A stretch of DNA of 64,000 nt from a virus, in the IMG/VR virus record IMGVR_UViG_3300046652_000008, positions 30,920-94,919 of that record. The stretch is one strand, 5' to 3'. Within the stretch, counting starts at the first letter, position 1; each line of letters starts with the position of its first letter. The notes under the pieces were generated by a model, which ran no database searches, was not told the DNA's origin, and saw only the letters and a list, made by a program, of their open reading frames with translations. The position numbers were made by a program, and so were the translations under genes. This document shows positions 15,522-23,047 of the stretch, one piece after another.

Positions 15522-15946
15522 AGCGCACCATGTTCGATAACCTTTTGGAACTCGCAGTGGAATGCCGAAAGATCGCGGCCCTATGGGTCCGTTACTCTCG
15601 CTACGCTACAGATACGGGAGTAATCGCAGACATCCAGAACGCACTACGCCAAGGCGCTTTTGTGACCCTGCGCCAGTCTATCGACGGCAGCATGAACCAA
15701 GAAAAGCTATGTAACGCTGGAAGTGGGCATAGACATTGGCGCAATAGGCCCGTGTTAGCAGCAAGGACAAAGAAGGGACGAGCCCAGGTTAGGATAAACC
15801 TTAGCGATGGTATGCCAGCCCCCTCATGGGTTCACGTATATGACCGAGACGTTATAACCATTAGCGAGAAGCCGCTAACCACGCCAGCGGACTACACGCC
15901 AGCAGAGCAGACCGCAGCCATGAACCGCGTTAAGGTAGTACTATAA
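15518..15946 (+). CDS. Hypothetical protein
   Basis: 142 aa. Basic in the middle (GHRHWRNRPVLAARTKKGRAQVRI). The segment after it looks like a beta-rich domain. No family recognised. Confidence 0.7.
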   Translation: MKRTMFDNLLELAVECRKIAALWVRYSRYATDTGVIADIQNALRQGAFVTLRQSIDGSMNQEKLCNAGSGHRHWRNRPVLAARTKKGRAQVRINLSDGMPAPSWVHVYDRDVITISEKPLTTPADYTPAEQTAAMNRVKVVL

Positions 15947-15965
15947 GGAAAAGGAGCAATCAACC

Positions 15966-16244
15966 ATGATGACACGAAAAGGACCGCAATACACACCCGA
16001 ACGGGACGCAGCTACCGAAGCCGCAACTATCACATATGCTGAAAAACACGCCACGGCAACGGCGGAATACATTAAGGCATGTGCAGCCGTTTACCCCGAA
16101 GACGCTAAAGGAGATGTCCTGCCACCAGGAGAAGTTATTTGGCGAGGTTGGGCATTCTCTGGATTCGTTAAGACTGAATTCGATAGCGCCAGTTACGAGA
16201 AGATCAAAGCCGCCTTCGTAGCAGCCTACGATGCCGCTATATGA
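15966..16244 (+). CDS. Hypothetical protein
   Basis: 92 aa with AAAGGAGCAATCAACC upstream. Ala/Glu-rich, helical, ending AFVAAYDAAI. No family recognised. Confidence 0.65.
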   Translation: MMTRKGPQYTPERDAATEAATITYAEKHATATAEYIKACAAVYPEDAKGDVLPPGEVIWRGWAFSGFVKTEFDSASYEKIKAAFVAAYDAAI

Positions 16245-16363
16245 TTAAGGCGATTCTGCATCTCGCTTTGATCCTATGTGCCTTTTTGTGCGCCATCCCA
16301 TTCATTATCATCGGCGCTATTGCATGTGCCGTACTACCAGCACCGCAAGATATAGGAGACTAA
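16241..16363 (+). CDS. 40-aa membrane miniprotein
   Basis: ATG overlaps the previous TGA. Strongly hydrophobic (LHLALILCAFLCAIPFIIIGAIACAVL), one or two transmembrane helices. Function unknown. Confidence 0.6.
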   Translation: MIKAILHLALILCAFLCAIPFIIIGAIACAVLPAPQDIGD

Positions 16364-16365
16364 CA

Positions 16366-16647
16366 ATGCAAGACGACTTCGCTAAGATGGCAGGGTCTAC
16401 GTTCAAGCTGGCGATTTTGGGAGTTGTGGCCGACGTTGTACTGGGCAGCCTTGCGCTCTGGTATACGCTCGCCCATGTGCTCACGCCCTATCTGAGCCAA
16501 CAGGGAACCAGCTTCACCGCGCCGTACCTGCTTTGCCTTTCGGCCTACACGTCAATCCGTATTAGCTTGCGTATTCCCATCTTCGCAGTATGTACGCTTG
16601 CCGCCACTATCACTTTTCTCTTGACTCACGTAGTCAATGGGTTATAA
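16366..16647 (+). CDS. 93-aa membrane protein
   Basis: Start at ATG 16366, preceded by AGGAGACTAAC; a longer reading would overlap the previous gene. Two or three hydrophobic segments (about 12-38, 45-65, 70-90). Holin-like in size and topology, but no lysis partner is nearby. The promoter at 16621-16648 lies within its 3' end. Confidence 0.6.
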   Translation: MQDDFAKMAGSTFKLAILGVVADVVLGSLALWYTLAHVLTPYLSQQGTSFTAPYLLCLSAYTSIRISLRIPIFAVCTLAATITFLLTHVVNGL

Positions 16648-16648
16648 T
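16621..16648 (+). promoter_or_regulatory. Sigma70-type promoter TTGACT-16-TATAAT
   Basis: TTGACT at 16621-16626, a 16-nt spacer, and TATAAT at 16643-16648. Transcription would begin near 16655, in a leader containing ATTAACAGAT (16650-16659). The same ten-mer follows the -10 region upstream of parB (20186-20195). It drives the gene at 16701. Confidence 0.7.
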
Positions 16649-16700
16649 CATTAACAGATACGAGATGCCGAGCGAAGCACGGCAGAGGAGCGAGGCGACT

Positions 16701-17237
16701 ATGGCGAATAAAGGATTGATGCCCGGATTGAAGATGACACTGAACGAACTGGAAAAGCACCCCATCTCCCCAGACCAGCATGATTATTACAATTACGCAG
16801 TAGCGAAAACACACGTGATTCTGGATGCCGCAGGGGTAAACGACACGGATCTTCCGGCAGGAATCCCCCTAGAGGCCCAGGTCTTATTTGCCGGGTTTAT
16901 GTCTGGTTTGACGTTCGCAACGCAGATGTTCAAGACGCCAGAGCTTGCTTCTGCAACTGCTGAGTCATTCCAAACAAACCCGATGATTTTTGTTTCCAAC
17001 ATGGCCGACGTTTTGGCAAAGGCCATTCAACAGAGATACAACGGAGAGCGTCAGCCGCAACTTGTTGTGCTGCCTAAGGATCTTTTTGACACAATGCAAG
17101 CCCTAGGGTTCAGCCCGGCAGACTTTGGATGTGAGTCGGAGCCGAAAGGGAAGGCCCAAGCCGCACCGCAAAAAACCCCCACGCTTGACGACTTGGAAAA
17201 GCTTTTCAGCCTGAAAGATGACAGACCCAAGAACTAA
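16701..17237 (+). CDS. Hypothetical protein
   Basis: 178 aa from ATG 16701, 46 nt downstream of the predicted transcription start; a GAGGAG lies upstream. Mixed helical protein with an extended acidic and basic tail. No family recognised. Earlier starts would lie within the promoter region. Confidence 0.7.
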   Translation: MANKGLMPGLKMTLNELEKHPISPDQHDYYNYAVAKTHVILDAAGVNDTDLPAGIPLEAQVLFAGFMSGLTFATQMFKTPELASATAESFQTNPMIFVSNMADVLAKAIQQRYNGERQPQLVVLPKDLFDTMQALGFSPADFGCESEPKGKAQAAPQKTPTLDDLEKLFSLKDDRPKN

Positions 17238-17251
17238 GGAGATGCCCAACC

Positions 17252-17623
17252 ATGAAAAATGATAAATTACCGATGCCCATCATGTTCCAAGAGCTTTTAG
17301 ATAAAACCCCGCAGACCATTTACGCTGAAGGCGCAGAGGAGGACCTGAAGGTGTTTAACGCTGGAGTGGCGACCTACGGCGAGGCTCTAGCTTGTATCGA
17401 GCAGGGATACGCGCATGGCCCGCTCTCGGATCGCGATAGGGAACTTGTGGCGGCTGGAGCAGTTGCCGCGATTGGGGCCTTGGTCACCATCTTGTCAATT
17501 GATCTGGCTACTCTTTTGGTGGTCACCACTGACCCCGGCTTAGTTCTCGCTGCCCATGCTACGATGGTCGCGCACGCCATCAACGAGTACGGCCAGCCGA
17601 AGTCTAACGGCACAGTTAACTAG
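17252..17623 (+). CDS. Hypothetical protein, Ala/Leu-rich helices
   Basis: 123 aa with AAGGAG before ATG. A central hydrophobic stretch (AAGAVAAIGALVTILSIDLATLLVV) could be a membrane or core helix. No family recognised. Confidence 0.7.
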   Translation: MKNDKLPMPIMFQELLDKTPQTIYAEGAEEDLKVFNAGVATYGEALACIEQGYAHGPLSDRDRELVAAGAVAAIGALVTILSIDLATLLVVTTDPGLVLAAHATMVAHAINEYGQPKSNGTVN

Positions 17624-17662
17624 ACAGTCGAGGGAGGCGAGATGGGCAACGCCTCTCACCGT

Positions 17663-17809
17663 AAATGTATTTTCTTGAGCCGATTTGTATGTTGCCGATC
17701 CGACAGCAGGGTATAAGTCCGAGCGCAGCCCCGGTACGGCAAAGTAGCTTCTAAACTACGGAGATAGACGTATCTCCTGCGTATAAAGTCGGCTCACGAA
17801 AATACATTT
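17663..17809 (+). ncRNA. Long-stem structured RNA or MITE-like element
   Basis: Arms 17663-17686 and 17785-17809 pair as a 24-bp stem with one mismatch and one G-U wobble, and a shorter continuation inward. Inside, three local hairpins can form: TTGCCG (17692) with CGGCAA (17737), GTAG...CTAC, and GGAGATA-GACG-TATCTCC. The right arm ends just before the AGGAGG of the gene at 17824. It does not match any riboswitch I can recall. TA-like ends and long terminal inverted repeats also allow a small inverted-repeat transposon. Both readings are inference. Confidence 0.55.
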
Positions 17810-17823
17810 TAGGAGGATGCGAA

Positions 17824-18069
17824 ATGAACGCTTTTGAGAGATTCGCGGCGTTTTGCGAGACGCGCAGCGCGGATTGCCCACCGACCCTAACTATATTCCC
17901 GAAGTACCATAGCGATGGACAGTTTACGGTAGTGATTAACGCTGATAACCAGCCAGGAGTAGCAGGAACCTTTCCCGATACGGCAGGATTTGACGCGAAG
18001 GTAAAACAGATTTGCGATAGGTTAGACGCAGACAAAGCATGGCGAGGAGGCGTTAAGCCGGAAGTTTAG
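17824..18069 (+). CDS. Hypothetical protein downstream of structured element
   Basis: 81 aa with AGGAGGATGCGAA before ATG; that ribosome site immediately follows the right arm of the long stem, so folding could influence its translation. No family recognised. Its 3' end overlaps an opposing gene at 18053-18235. Confidence 0.7.
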   Translation: MNAFERFAAFCETRSADCPPTLTIFPKYHSDGQFTVVINADNQPGVAGTFPDTAGFDAKVKQICDRLDADKAWRGGVKPEV

Positions 18070-18235
18070 CTTGTCTAACTTCTAGACGCATGGCCCGGTC
18101 TATTTGTTTGACAACCGATTCTAACACGGTGATTCTTGCCTCTGCTTTCGATAGCCTAGTACGAACGTCAACTACTTGTCTTTTCTTTACTTTGTCTTGC
18201 GTGTCTGTATTCATGTCTAACACTTTGATGTCCAT
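18053..18235 (-). CDS. Leftward coiled-coil miniprotein in a rightward block
   Basis: 60 aa, heptad-like (RTRLSKAEARITVLESVVKQIDRAMRLEVRQA), with an extended -10 TGCTAATAT ending 6 nt before its ATG and GGAG in between. It converges on and overlaps the end of the rightward gene by 17 nt. The coiled-coil pattern, own promoter candidate and start context support it as real; no family recognised. Confidence 0.55.
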   Translation of the reverse strand: MDIKVLDMNTDTQDKVKKRQVVDVRTRLSKAEARITVLESVVKQIDRAMRLEVRQAKLPA

Positions 18236-18241
18236 AACTCC

Positions 18242-18250
18242 ATATTAGCA
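18242..18250 (-). promoter_or_regulatory. Extended -10 promoter candidate TG-C-TAATAT
   Basis: On the minus strand TGCTAATAT, 6 nt upstream of the leftward ATG at 18235. Same pattern and spacing as at 3306-3314. Confidence 0.45.
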
Positions 18251-18292
18251 CGAAAACACTAGCCGCGCAAGATACGAAACAAAGGAGAATAT

Positions 18293-18433
18293 ATGCAACA
18301 CTATTGCGCTTTAATGAAGCTCACAATTGAAGCCCTTTTCCTCACCGCAATTGGCGTCTTTTTGGTTGGCGCGATATGTGGTATGATCTACGCCATCCAC
18401 CGGATGATTGTCAATGGGGAATGGGCGCGATGA
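18293..18433 (+). CDS. 46-aa membrane miniprotein
   Basis: AAAGGAG before ATG 18293. One long hydrophobic stretch (TIEALFLTAIGVFLVGAICGMIYAI). Its stop overlaps the start of the radical SAM gene by ATGA, so the two are probably co-translated. Confidence 0.65.
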   Translation: MQHYCALMKLTIEALFLTAIGVFLVGAICGMIYAIHRMIVNGEWAR

Positions 18434-18993
18434 CACAGACTCCCGACACTATCCGCGTGCTGGTAGACTGGAAGTGTAACTTGAAGTGTAGCTACTGCTG
18501 CAACGAGCAAGACCGATTCCGCTCCCAGTTTACCCACATCCAGCTATCCGCCATTGACTTTTCCAGGTACGAGACGACATGCATATCTGGAGGAGAGCCG
18601 CTAATGTTCATGAATCGTGTGGTTGCTGTATCAGAACGCGCTAGGCTAGCCAAGTCTTTCGTCGTCCTGTACACTAATGGGATTCTGCTAACTCCAGCCA
18701 TCGCAGACATGCTGATGATGTGCGGCATCCAGGCTGTAAACGTAGGGTTGCATTACGCCGCTATGTTCCCCGTCCTGATACCGAGGATCACCGAGGCGCT
18801 AGTCGATACGGGCATCAGCCTAAGATTCCACGCAAACGAGGAGTACTCAGCCATCCAGCAAGCCCACCCCGATAACGCATTTAGACTCTGGAAAATGGAT
18901 GATTGCGACCGGGAGAACGAAGAACGGGTTATACTGGACTGGAAGGAAAACCAGCAACAGTCGAGCAAGAGCCGATGGAAATCAGACATATAG
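18430..18993 (+). CDS. Radical SAM protein
   Basis: 187 aa from ATG 18430 (the longer start runs through the membrane miniprotein). VDWKCNLKCSYCCNEQ carries CX3CX2C for the 4Fe-4S cluster, and ISGGEPLMF is the SAM-binding GGE motif. It then continues with the alternating strands and helices of a partial TIM barrel (VVLYTNG, AVNVGLHY, ISLRFHANEE). It is shorter than most radical SAM enzymes, comparable to QueE-size proteins, but I cannot assign QueE or a substrate. No nearby preQ0 gene. Confidence 0.75.
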   Translation: MTQTPDTIRVLVDWKCNLKCSYCCNEQDRFRSQFTHIQLSAIDFSRYETTCISGGEPLMFMNRVVAVSERARLAKSFVVLYTNGILLTPAIADMLMMCGIQAVNVGLHYAAMFPVLIPRITEALVDTGISLRFHANEEYSAIQQAHPDNAFRLWKMDDCDRENEERVILDWKENQQQSSKSRWKSDI

Positions 18994-19001
18994 GGGGCTT
19001 T

Positions 19002-19433
19002 ATGAATCTTAAACAAGTGAAAGGTCTGATGCAACTGGAGATTGAAAACTCTAGGAAGATGCAGTACGGGTTTGACGATAGAAGCGCAGGATATGCCGAT
19101 GGGCTTGAGGCGACACTTGAGCACGTATTGGAGTTGCTCAATACCATTGACGAATGCGTTATCATCACCAAGAAGGAAGCCAAGCTCATTGCCGCTCTGC
19201 TGGAAATGGCTCACGACCAATTTGCGAACCACGGTTGCAACGACACGCCCCAAGAGGTTTTGGATGCTCCAGGTTTTACCGACGAAGAGAAGTGTACCTT
19301 CCACAACGAGTACGAGATATACAACTCAGGCGACTCCGAGGAGATACCGCACACCGTAGAAGAATATAACCGCTTGCCGGATTACGCCCTCATGGGATAT
19401 TTCGCAGCCAAACTGGAGGGAGAGAGCCGATGA
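19002..19433 (+). CDS. Hypothetical protein
   Basis: 143 aa from ATG 19002 (GGGGG upstream). Acidic and helical, with Cys and His scattered through the middle. Its stop overlaps the kinase start (ATGA). No family recognised. Confidence 0.65.
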   Translation: MNLKQVKGLMQLEIENSRKMQYGFDDRSAGYADGLEATLEHVLELLNTIDECVIITKKEAKLIAALLEMAHDQFANHGCNDTPQEVLDAPGFTDEEKCTFHNEYEIYNSGDSEEIPHTVEEYNRLPDYALMGYFAAKLEGESR

Positions 19434-19885
19434 GAACTTTAATCATTATGAGAGGCATCCCCGGAAGCGGAAAGACCACCCACGCGCGCAGTCTGCAAAA
19501 ATGGCAGTGGAGCGAGGGGAAGAGTTGCACCCTTTCTAGCGCAGATTTCTTTTTTGAAGCTTACGGCGATCACGTCTACAGATTTGACGCTTCGAAGCTG
19601 AAGTATGCCCATGCGGAGTGCATTAACGACTTCGCCGGGCTCGTGCTTGACCCAAGCGTAGATACAATTATCGTGGACAATACGAATACCCAGCTCTGGG
19701 AGTTTGTCAAATACTTGGACTACGCCCATAAGCATGGCAAGTTTCACGTTGACGTGTTTCGCATGGAGGCTCCACTTGACGTATGCCAGAAGCGATGTGT
19801 CCACGGAGTACCGCCCGACAAGATTCAGCAGATGCGGGACCGCTTTGAAGACTTTCCCGGAGAAGAAATAATAAATAATATGTGA
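19430..19885 (+). CDS. P-loop polynucleotide 5'-kinase-like protein
   Basis: 151 aa. IIMRGIPGSGKTTHAR carries a Walker A near residues 8-16; SSADFFFE follows and TIIVDNTNTQ is the second nucleotide-kinase motif. This is the pattern of small AAA_33/polynucleotide-kinase P-loop proteins, such as the 5'-kinase half of T4 Pnk. The matching 3'-phosphatase is a separate gene at 34161, so a Pnk function appears split. The kinase substrate is inferred. Confidence 0.75.
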   Translation: MRTLIIMRGIPGSGKTTHARSLQKWQWSEGKSCTLSSADFFFEAYGDHVYRFDASKLKYAHAECINDFAGLVLDPSVDTIIVDNTNTQLWEFVKYLDYAHKHGKFHVDVFRMEAPLDVCQKRCVHGVPPDKIQQMRDRFEDFPGEEIINNM

Positions 19886-19896
19886 AGGAGAAAAAC

Positions 19897-20145
19897 ATGG
19901 TGACTTTCAGCGTTACGGTAAGAGATCCAAATTCGTGGAACGCCCGAACCGGGATTCACGAGGAACGTAACAGTTGTGGGCATAGGCACAAAACCAGCGA
20001 AGCTGCCAATAAGTGCTGTGCCAAGCTAACCGAGTGGCGTTGCCTTTGCGGTCGCACGGCCAAGGGCTATTGTGGAAGCTGCCACACGCCCAACAACAGC
20101 ACTAGCGCGGCATGGTGGGGCGCGGAAGTTGAAGAGAATATTTAA
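19897..20145 (+). CDS. Small zinc-binding protein
   Basis: 82 aa from ATG 19897 (AAGGAG upstream; GTG 19882 is less likely). Cys/His-rich: SCGHRHKT, KCCAKLTEWRCLCG, YCGSCHTP. Probably one or two zinc sites. No family recognised. Confidence 0.65.
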   Translation: MVTFSVTVRDPNSWNARTGIHEERNSCGHRHKTSEAANKCCAKLTEWRCLCGRTAKGYCGSCHTPNNSTSAAWWGAEVEENI

Positions 20146-20156
20146 TCATTATTCTC

Positions 20157-20185
20157 TTGCTTTCGTGAGAGAATGCGAGTAACCT
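20157..20185 (+). promoter_or_regulatory. Promoter TTGCTT-17-TAACCT with overlapping dyad
   Basis: TTGCTT at 20157-20162 and TAACCT at 20180-20185 with 17 nt between; the following ATTAACAGAT repeats the leader of the 16643 promoter. An ATTCTCT/AGAGAAT inverted repeat (20151-20174) overlaps the -35, as an operator or as the end of the previous unit. Drives parB. Confidence 0.5.
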
Positions 20186-20234
20186 ATTAACAGATCGAGA
20201 CGAGAAGAACGAACGCAACGAAGGAGTGTGAGAA

Positions 20235-21299
20235 ATGGCATCAACATTCGATATGGAAACGAAGCCCGTTAAGCGAGACCTTTGGCTCTTTGACGTTAAC
20301 GAAAACGATGTGATCGTGGATCACTCATTTAACGGACGTTTTCAACAGCGCGACGTGACCGCCCTTGTGGATTCGATTCGCACAGAAGGCCAGAAGGTTC
20401 CCGGCTTAGTGCGCCGCGCCCCAGGGGGCAAGGTGTTTTTGGTGGCTGGTTTTGGACGGTGGGACGCGATCAAGAAGCTGAACGCAGAGAACCCCAAGAA
20501 CCCCATCAAGTTCAAGGCCACCATTGTCGAAGGCAACGACACGGACGCATTTCTCTCAAACGTCACAGAAAACTTCGTGCGGGATAACCCGACCTACATG
20601 GACAAGGCTTTTGTGGTATCTCGCCTGACGGACCAATACGGAAAGGGCGATGCCGAGATTGCCAAGATCCTTAACTTCAAGTCGGTGTCTAGCGTCAGCC
20701 AATATCGCGCCCTGATGCGCCTGTCGGATGAGAACCGCCTAAAGCTCCACAGCGGAGAACTCCAGCTTTCCAATGCGCTTTTGCTGGTCGGGCAGACCGA
20801 AGAGGAGCAGAAGGAAGCCGTACAAGCCGCCACAACACCAGAAGGTAAGGTCGATTCTGCCAAAGTGCGCGAGAAGGTGCGGGAAATCCGAGAGCGCAAG
20901 GCCACGCCCAAGGTGGAAGCGCCCAAGACCGACGATGAGCGAGTTGACGAAGCTATTGCCAAGGGAGAAGTACCGCCCAAGGGCACAGGCCAGAGTGAGC
21001 CGAGCTATCGCCGGGAAGTCCTCAACATGCTCAACGACGGGGAAGAAGAGGCCGCTATTGCCAAAGCAATCAAGGCCGAGCCGACCAAGAAGACTAAGGG
21101 AGAGAAGGCGCTTGAGCGGACGATGCGCGACGTGAAGCGCTTCCATGAGAATCTGTCAAATACTAACCGTGGTGTATTTTTGTTCGCCTCCGCGCTTACT
21201 CGCTACATTTCAGGCGAGTTGTCGGACGAACAGTATTACTCGGCGCTGGAGTTGGCCGCGAACGCGAATGCAACCAAGGCGAAGAAGGTTGGCGTATAA
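20235..21299 (+). CDS. ParB/Spo0J-type protein without ParA
   Basis: 354 aa with AAGGAGTGTGAGAA before ATG. Residues about 20-115 form the ParB N-terminal nuclease-type domain (GRFQQRDVTALVDSIRTEGQ, VFLVAGFGRWDAIKKL, VTENFVRDNPTYMDKAF). A helix-turn-helix-like part follows (GDAEIAKILNFKSVSSVSQYRALMRLS). The C-terminal half is charged and low in complexity. Known roles of ParB proteins are centromere binding and, in phages, segregation or regulation. There is no parA in the window, so regulation or nuclease activity is as likely as partitioning. A palindromic hairpin follows the gene. Confidence 0.85.
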   Translation: MASTFDMETKPVKRDLWLFDVNENDVIVDHSFNGRFQQRDVTALVDSIRTEGQKVPGLVRRAPGGKVFLVAGFGRWDAIKKLNAENPKNPIKFKATIVEGNDTDAFLSNVTENFVRDNPTYMDKAFVVSRLTDQYGKGDAEIAKILNFKSVSSVSQYRALMRLSDENRLKLHSGELQLSNALLLVGQTEEEQKEAVQAATTPEGKVDSAKVREKVREIRERKATPKVEAPKTDDERVDEAIAKGEVPPKGTGQSEPSYRREVLNMLNDGEEEAAIAKAIKAEPTKKTKGEKALERTMRDVKRFHENLSNTNRGVFLFASALTRYISGELSDEQYYSALELAANANATKAKKVGV

Positions 21300-21327
21300 T
21301 CATTCATGAGCTTTCGTAGAGGAGAAG

Positions 21328-21353
21328 CCCCAATACGCGTATCAATTTTGGGG
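21328..21353 (+). promoter_or_regulatory. Hairpin enclosing palindrome ATACGCGTAT after parB
   Basis: CCCCAA (21328-21333) pairs with TTGGGG (21348-21353); the loop holds the perfect 10-bp palindrome ATACGCGTAT (21333-21342). It could be a ParB binding site or an end-of-transcript structure. A TATAAT (21295-21300) overlaps the parB stop codon. Confidence 0.35.
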
Positions 21354-21440
21354 ATATCTGACTACGGCGGCACCGCTACTGACTGACGGCGCTACTGGCA
21401 AGTGAGCGAGATCGCCTGCCTTCATCTCCAAGGAGGCCCC

Positions 21441-21638
21441 GTGCGAGACAGGAAGAAATTCTACATTTACAAGTCCTACCTGGGCCAATGGTACGGTGGA
21501 TGGTGTGTCATACTCCCCGATTCCCTTTGGGGGGAAATCGGGAATACCCATTGGTGCGCCACTTGGCGCGAGGCTATCCGGTTTGTAGATGACCTCATTA
21601 GGAGACGAAAGAACCAGCTTAGGGGAGAAACAATATGA
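21441..21638 (+). CDS. Small hypothetical protein
   Basis: 65 aa from GTG 21441, chosen because AAGGAGG lies at correct spacing. Trp/Tyr-rich (YLGQWYGGWCVI, HWCATWREA), with a basic end. No family recognised. Confidence 0.7.
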   Translation: MRDRKKFYIYKSYLGQWYGGWCVILPDSLWGEIGNTHWCATWREAIRFVDDLIRRRKNQLRGETI

Positions 21639-21802
21639 TTATTTTTCAATGGTATTTTTTGGTTACGGAACTGATTACGATATTGATTTACGTAGCCAAC
21701 CTATTAACCGCTGAGAAGCCCAGCGATGTTGGGAGTAACCTTGTTTACCTGCTGTTAGCTGGCGCGCAACTTGGATTTTTCTGTTATCTTTACTGGAGGT
21801 AG
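21635..21802 (+). CDS. 55-aa membrane miniprotein
   Basis: GGGGAGAAACAAT before ATG 21635, ATGA overlap with the previous gene. Two hydrophobic helices (about 5-23 and 33-52). Function unknown. Confidence 0.6.
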   Translation: MIIFQWYFLVTELITILIYVANLLTAEKPSDVGSNLVYLLLAGAQLGFFCYLYWR

Positions 21803-21807
21803 ACCGC

Positions 21808-22137
21808 ATGAAACATCGCGTAATATACACATTTACGGTAGTAGGTGGAGATCCTAGAAAAGATCGGATGCGCTCTCGCGTATGGGGCTACACGTTCGAT
21901 AGGGGCCAAGCCGAGCACATCATCGAGACAAATAGTACAGACCTAGCCGAAAATGGGTATTACGGCTATGCTGTTCTTGGTGAAGTTGGAGAAGGACCGG
22001 GTGCAATCCCAACCGAACTACAATGGTATAGGATGAGCTTTTGGGAGAGAACGAGCGGGACATTCCGCACTTTCCTTGGCGCTGAAAAAATCAGCAAGCC
22101 AGACATTTACAAAAAAGTCTTTTTTGGAGGTATCTAG
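21808..22137 (+). CDS. Hypothetical protein
   Basis: 109 aa with TGGAGGTAGACCGC before ATG. Probable alpha/beta fold with many aromatics. No family recognised. Confidence 0.7.
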   Translation: MKHRVIYTFTVVGGDPRKDRMRSRVWGYTFDRGQAEHIIETNSTDLAENGYYGYAVLGEVGEGPGAIPTELQWYRMSFWERTSGTFRTFLGAEKISKPDIYKKVFFGGI

Positions 22138-22138
22138 T

Positions 22139-22357
22139 ATGGCATGTAAGATTCACGGTTGCAGCGAGACGAACATGAGGCGGCGCGAAGTGGTGTGTTT
22201 TAAGCACTGGGCCAAACTGCCCAAGGAGCTTAGGTCTATCATCCGCGAAGGCGCAGGGCATGACCAGACGCTCCGCGCCAAGCCTAGCGATGAATGGCTT
22301 CGCAAGGCCAATGAAGCGGTAAGGCCGAGAACGCAGGTTCAGGTTAATCCCGAGTAG
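22139..22357 (+). CDS. Small zinc-finger-like protein
   Basis: 72 aa from ATG 22139 (GGAGGTATCTAGT upstream). The N-terminus has C-x3-H-x-C spacing (CKIHGC) and VCFKHWAK, suggesting a C/H zinc site. The rest is basic and helical. This CKIHGC...CFKHW layout is common in phage-encoded small proteins of unknown role. Confidence 0.65.
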   Translation: MACKIHGCSETNMRRREVVCFKHWAKLPKELRSIIREGAGHDQTLRAKPSDEWLRKANEAVRPRTQVQVNPE

Positions 22358-22393
22358 GAGAGCGTTGCCGAGAAACATAGGACGTGGTGATAT

Positions 22394-22846
22394 ATGACGC
22401 ATGAAGAAGTTGTAAGACTAGCAGCACAGGCACGAGAGTTATCCCAGAACATCCAGGCGGTAGCCGACTCGCACGCTATTGAACTCAAGAAGGCGCAAGC
22501 CGCCCACAAGAAGATCACAGCAGAGATCACAGAAGAAACGGCTTTTGACGCAGCCGAACTAACGATGGCAAAGGCAGAGATCCTCAGCTATCACTTATCA
22601 GTTAGCGGAGCACATGAGCCAATCCCATACGTCTCTTTTCGAGGGGCCGGGAAGCTGGCTTGTATTGGTGTAGACATGGACGCACTACTGGAAGACTGTC
22701 GTAAAAATCCAGAACTCACACGATTCATAACGCTTGACGAGACCATAGTTAACTCTAGACTGGAATCAATGGGGATGGCTCATGGCCTACCTGAATCTAT
22801 AATCATCGACAAAGCGCCCGAGACGGTAGTTATAGCCAAGAAATGA
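22394..22846 (+). CDS. Hypothetical protein with N-terminal coiled coil
   Basis: 150 aa. Residues 1-55 are an Ala/Glu/Lys-rich helix; the remainder is alpha/beta. Overall size and layout recall phage host-nuclease-inhibitor (Gam-like) proteins, but no defining motif is visible, so function is not assigned. Confidence 0.65.
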   Translation: MTHEEVVRLAAQARELSQNIQAVADSHAIELKKAQAAHKKITAEITEETAFDAAELTMAKAEILSYHLSVSGAHEPIPYVSFRGAGKLACIGVDMDALLEDCRKNPELTRFITLDETIVNSRLESMGMAHGLPESIIIDKAPETVVIAKK

Positions 22847-22852
22847 GATATT

Positions 22853-23047
22853 ATGGACAACGAGAAAACACCCGTATGTTGGCCAACCGACAGATGTGAG
22901 GAGTGGGGGCCGGATTGGACGTGCTGGAATTGCAAGACCGTCAATTACGGAATCCGCGAGAAGTGTAGATCATGTGGGTACGATTCCAATACCGGAGAGT
23001 TCCCTTGGTATAACCCGCTGCCGCCATATGAAGGGCTAGGGGAATGA
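22853..23047 (+). CDS. RanBP2-type zinc-finger miniprotein
   Basis: 64 aa. The block WTCWNCKTVNYGIREKCRSC has the RanBP2 finger layout W-x-C-x2-C-x3-N-x6-C-x2-C. In other proteins such fingers bind single-stranded RNA or protein partners. No good Shine-Dalgarno sits before ATG 22853. Its partner in this phage is unknown. Confidence 0.75.
   Translation: MDNEKTPVCWPTDRCEEWGPDWTCWNCKTVNYGIREKCRSCGYDSNTGEFPWYNPLPPYEGLGE

Noticed and set aside
17663-17809. Cobalamin or other known riboswitch
   Set aside because: No B12 box or other consensus I can recall is present; the long outer stem is not typical of those classes.
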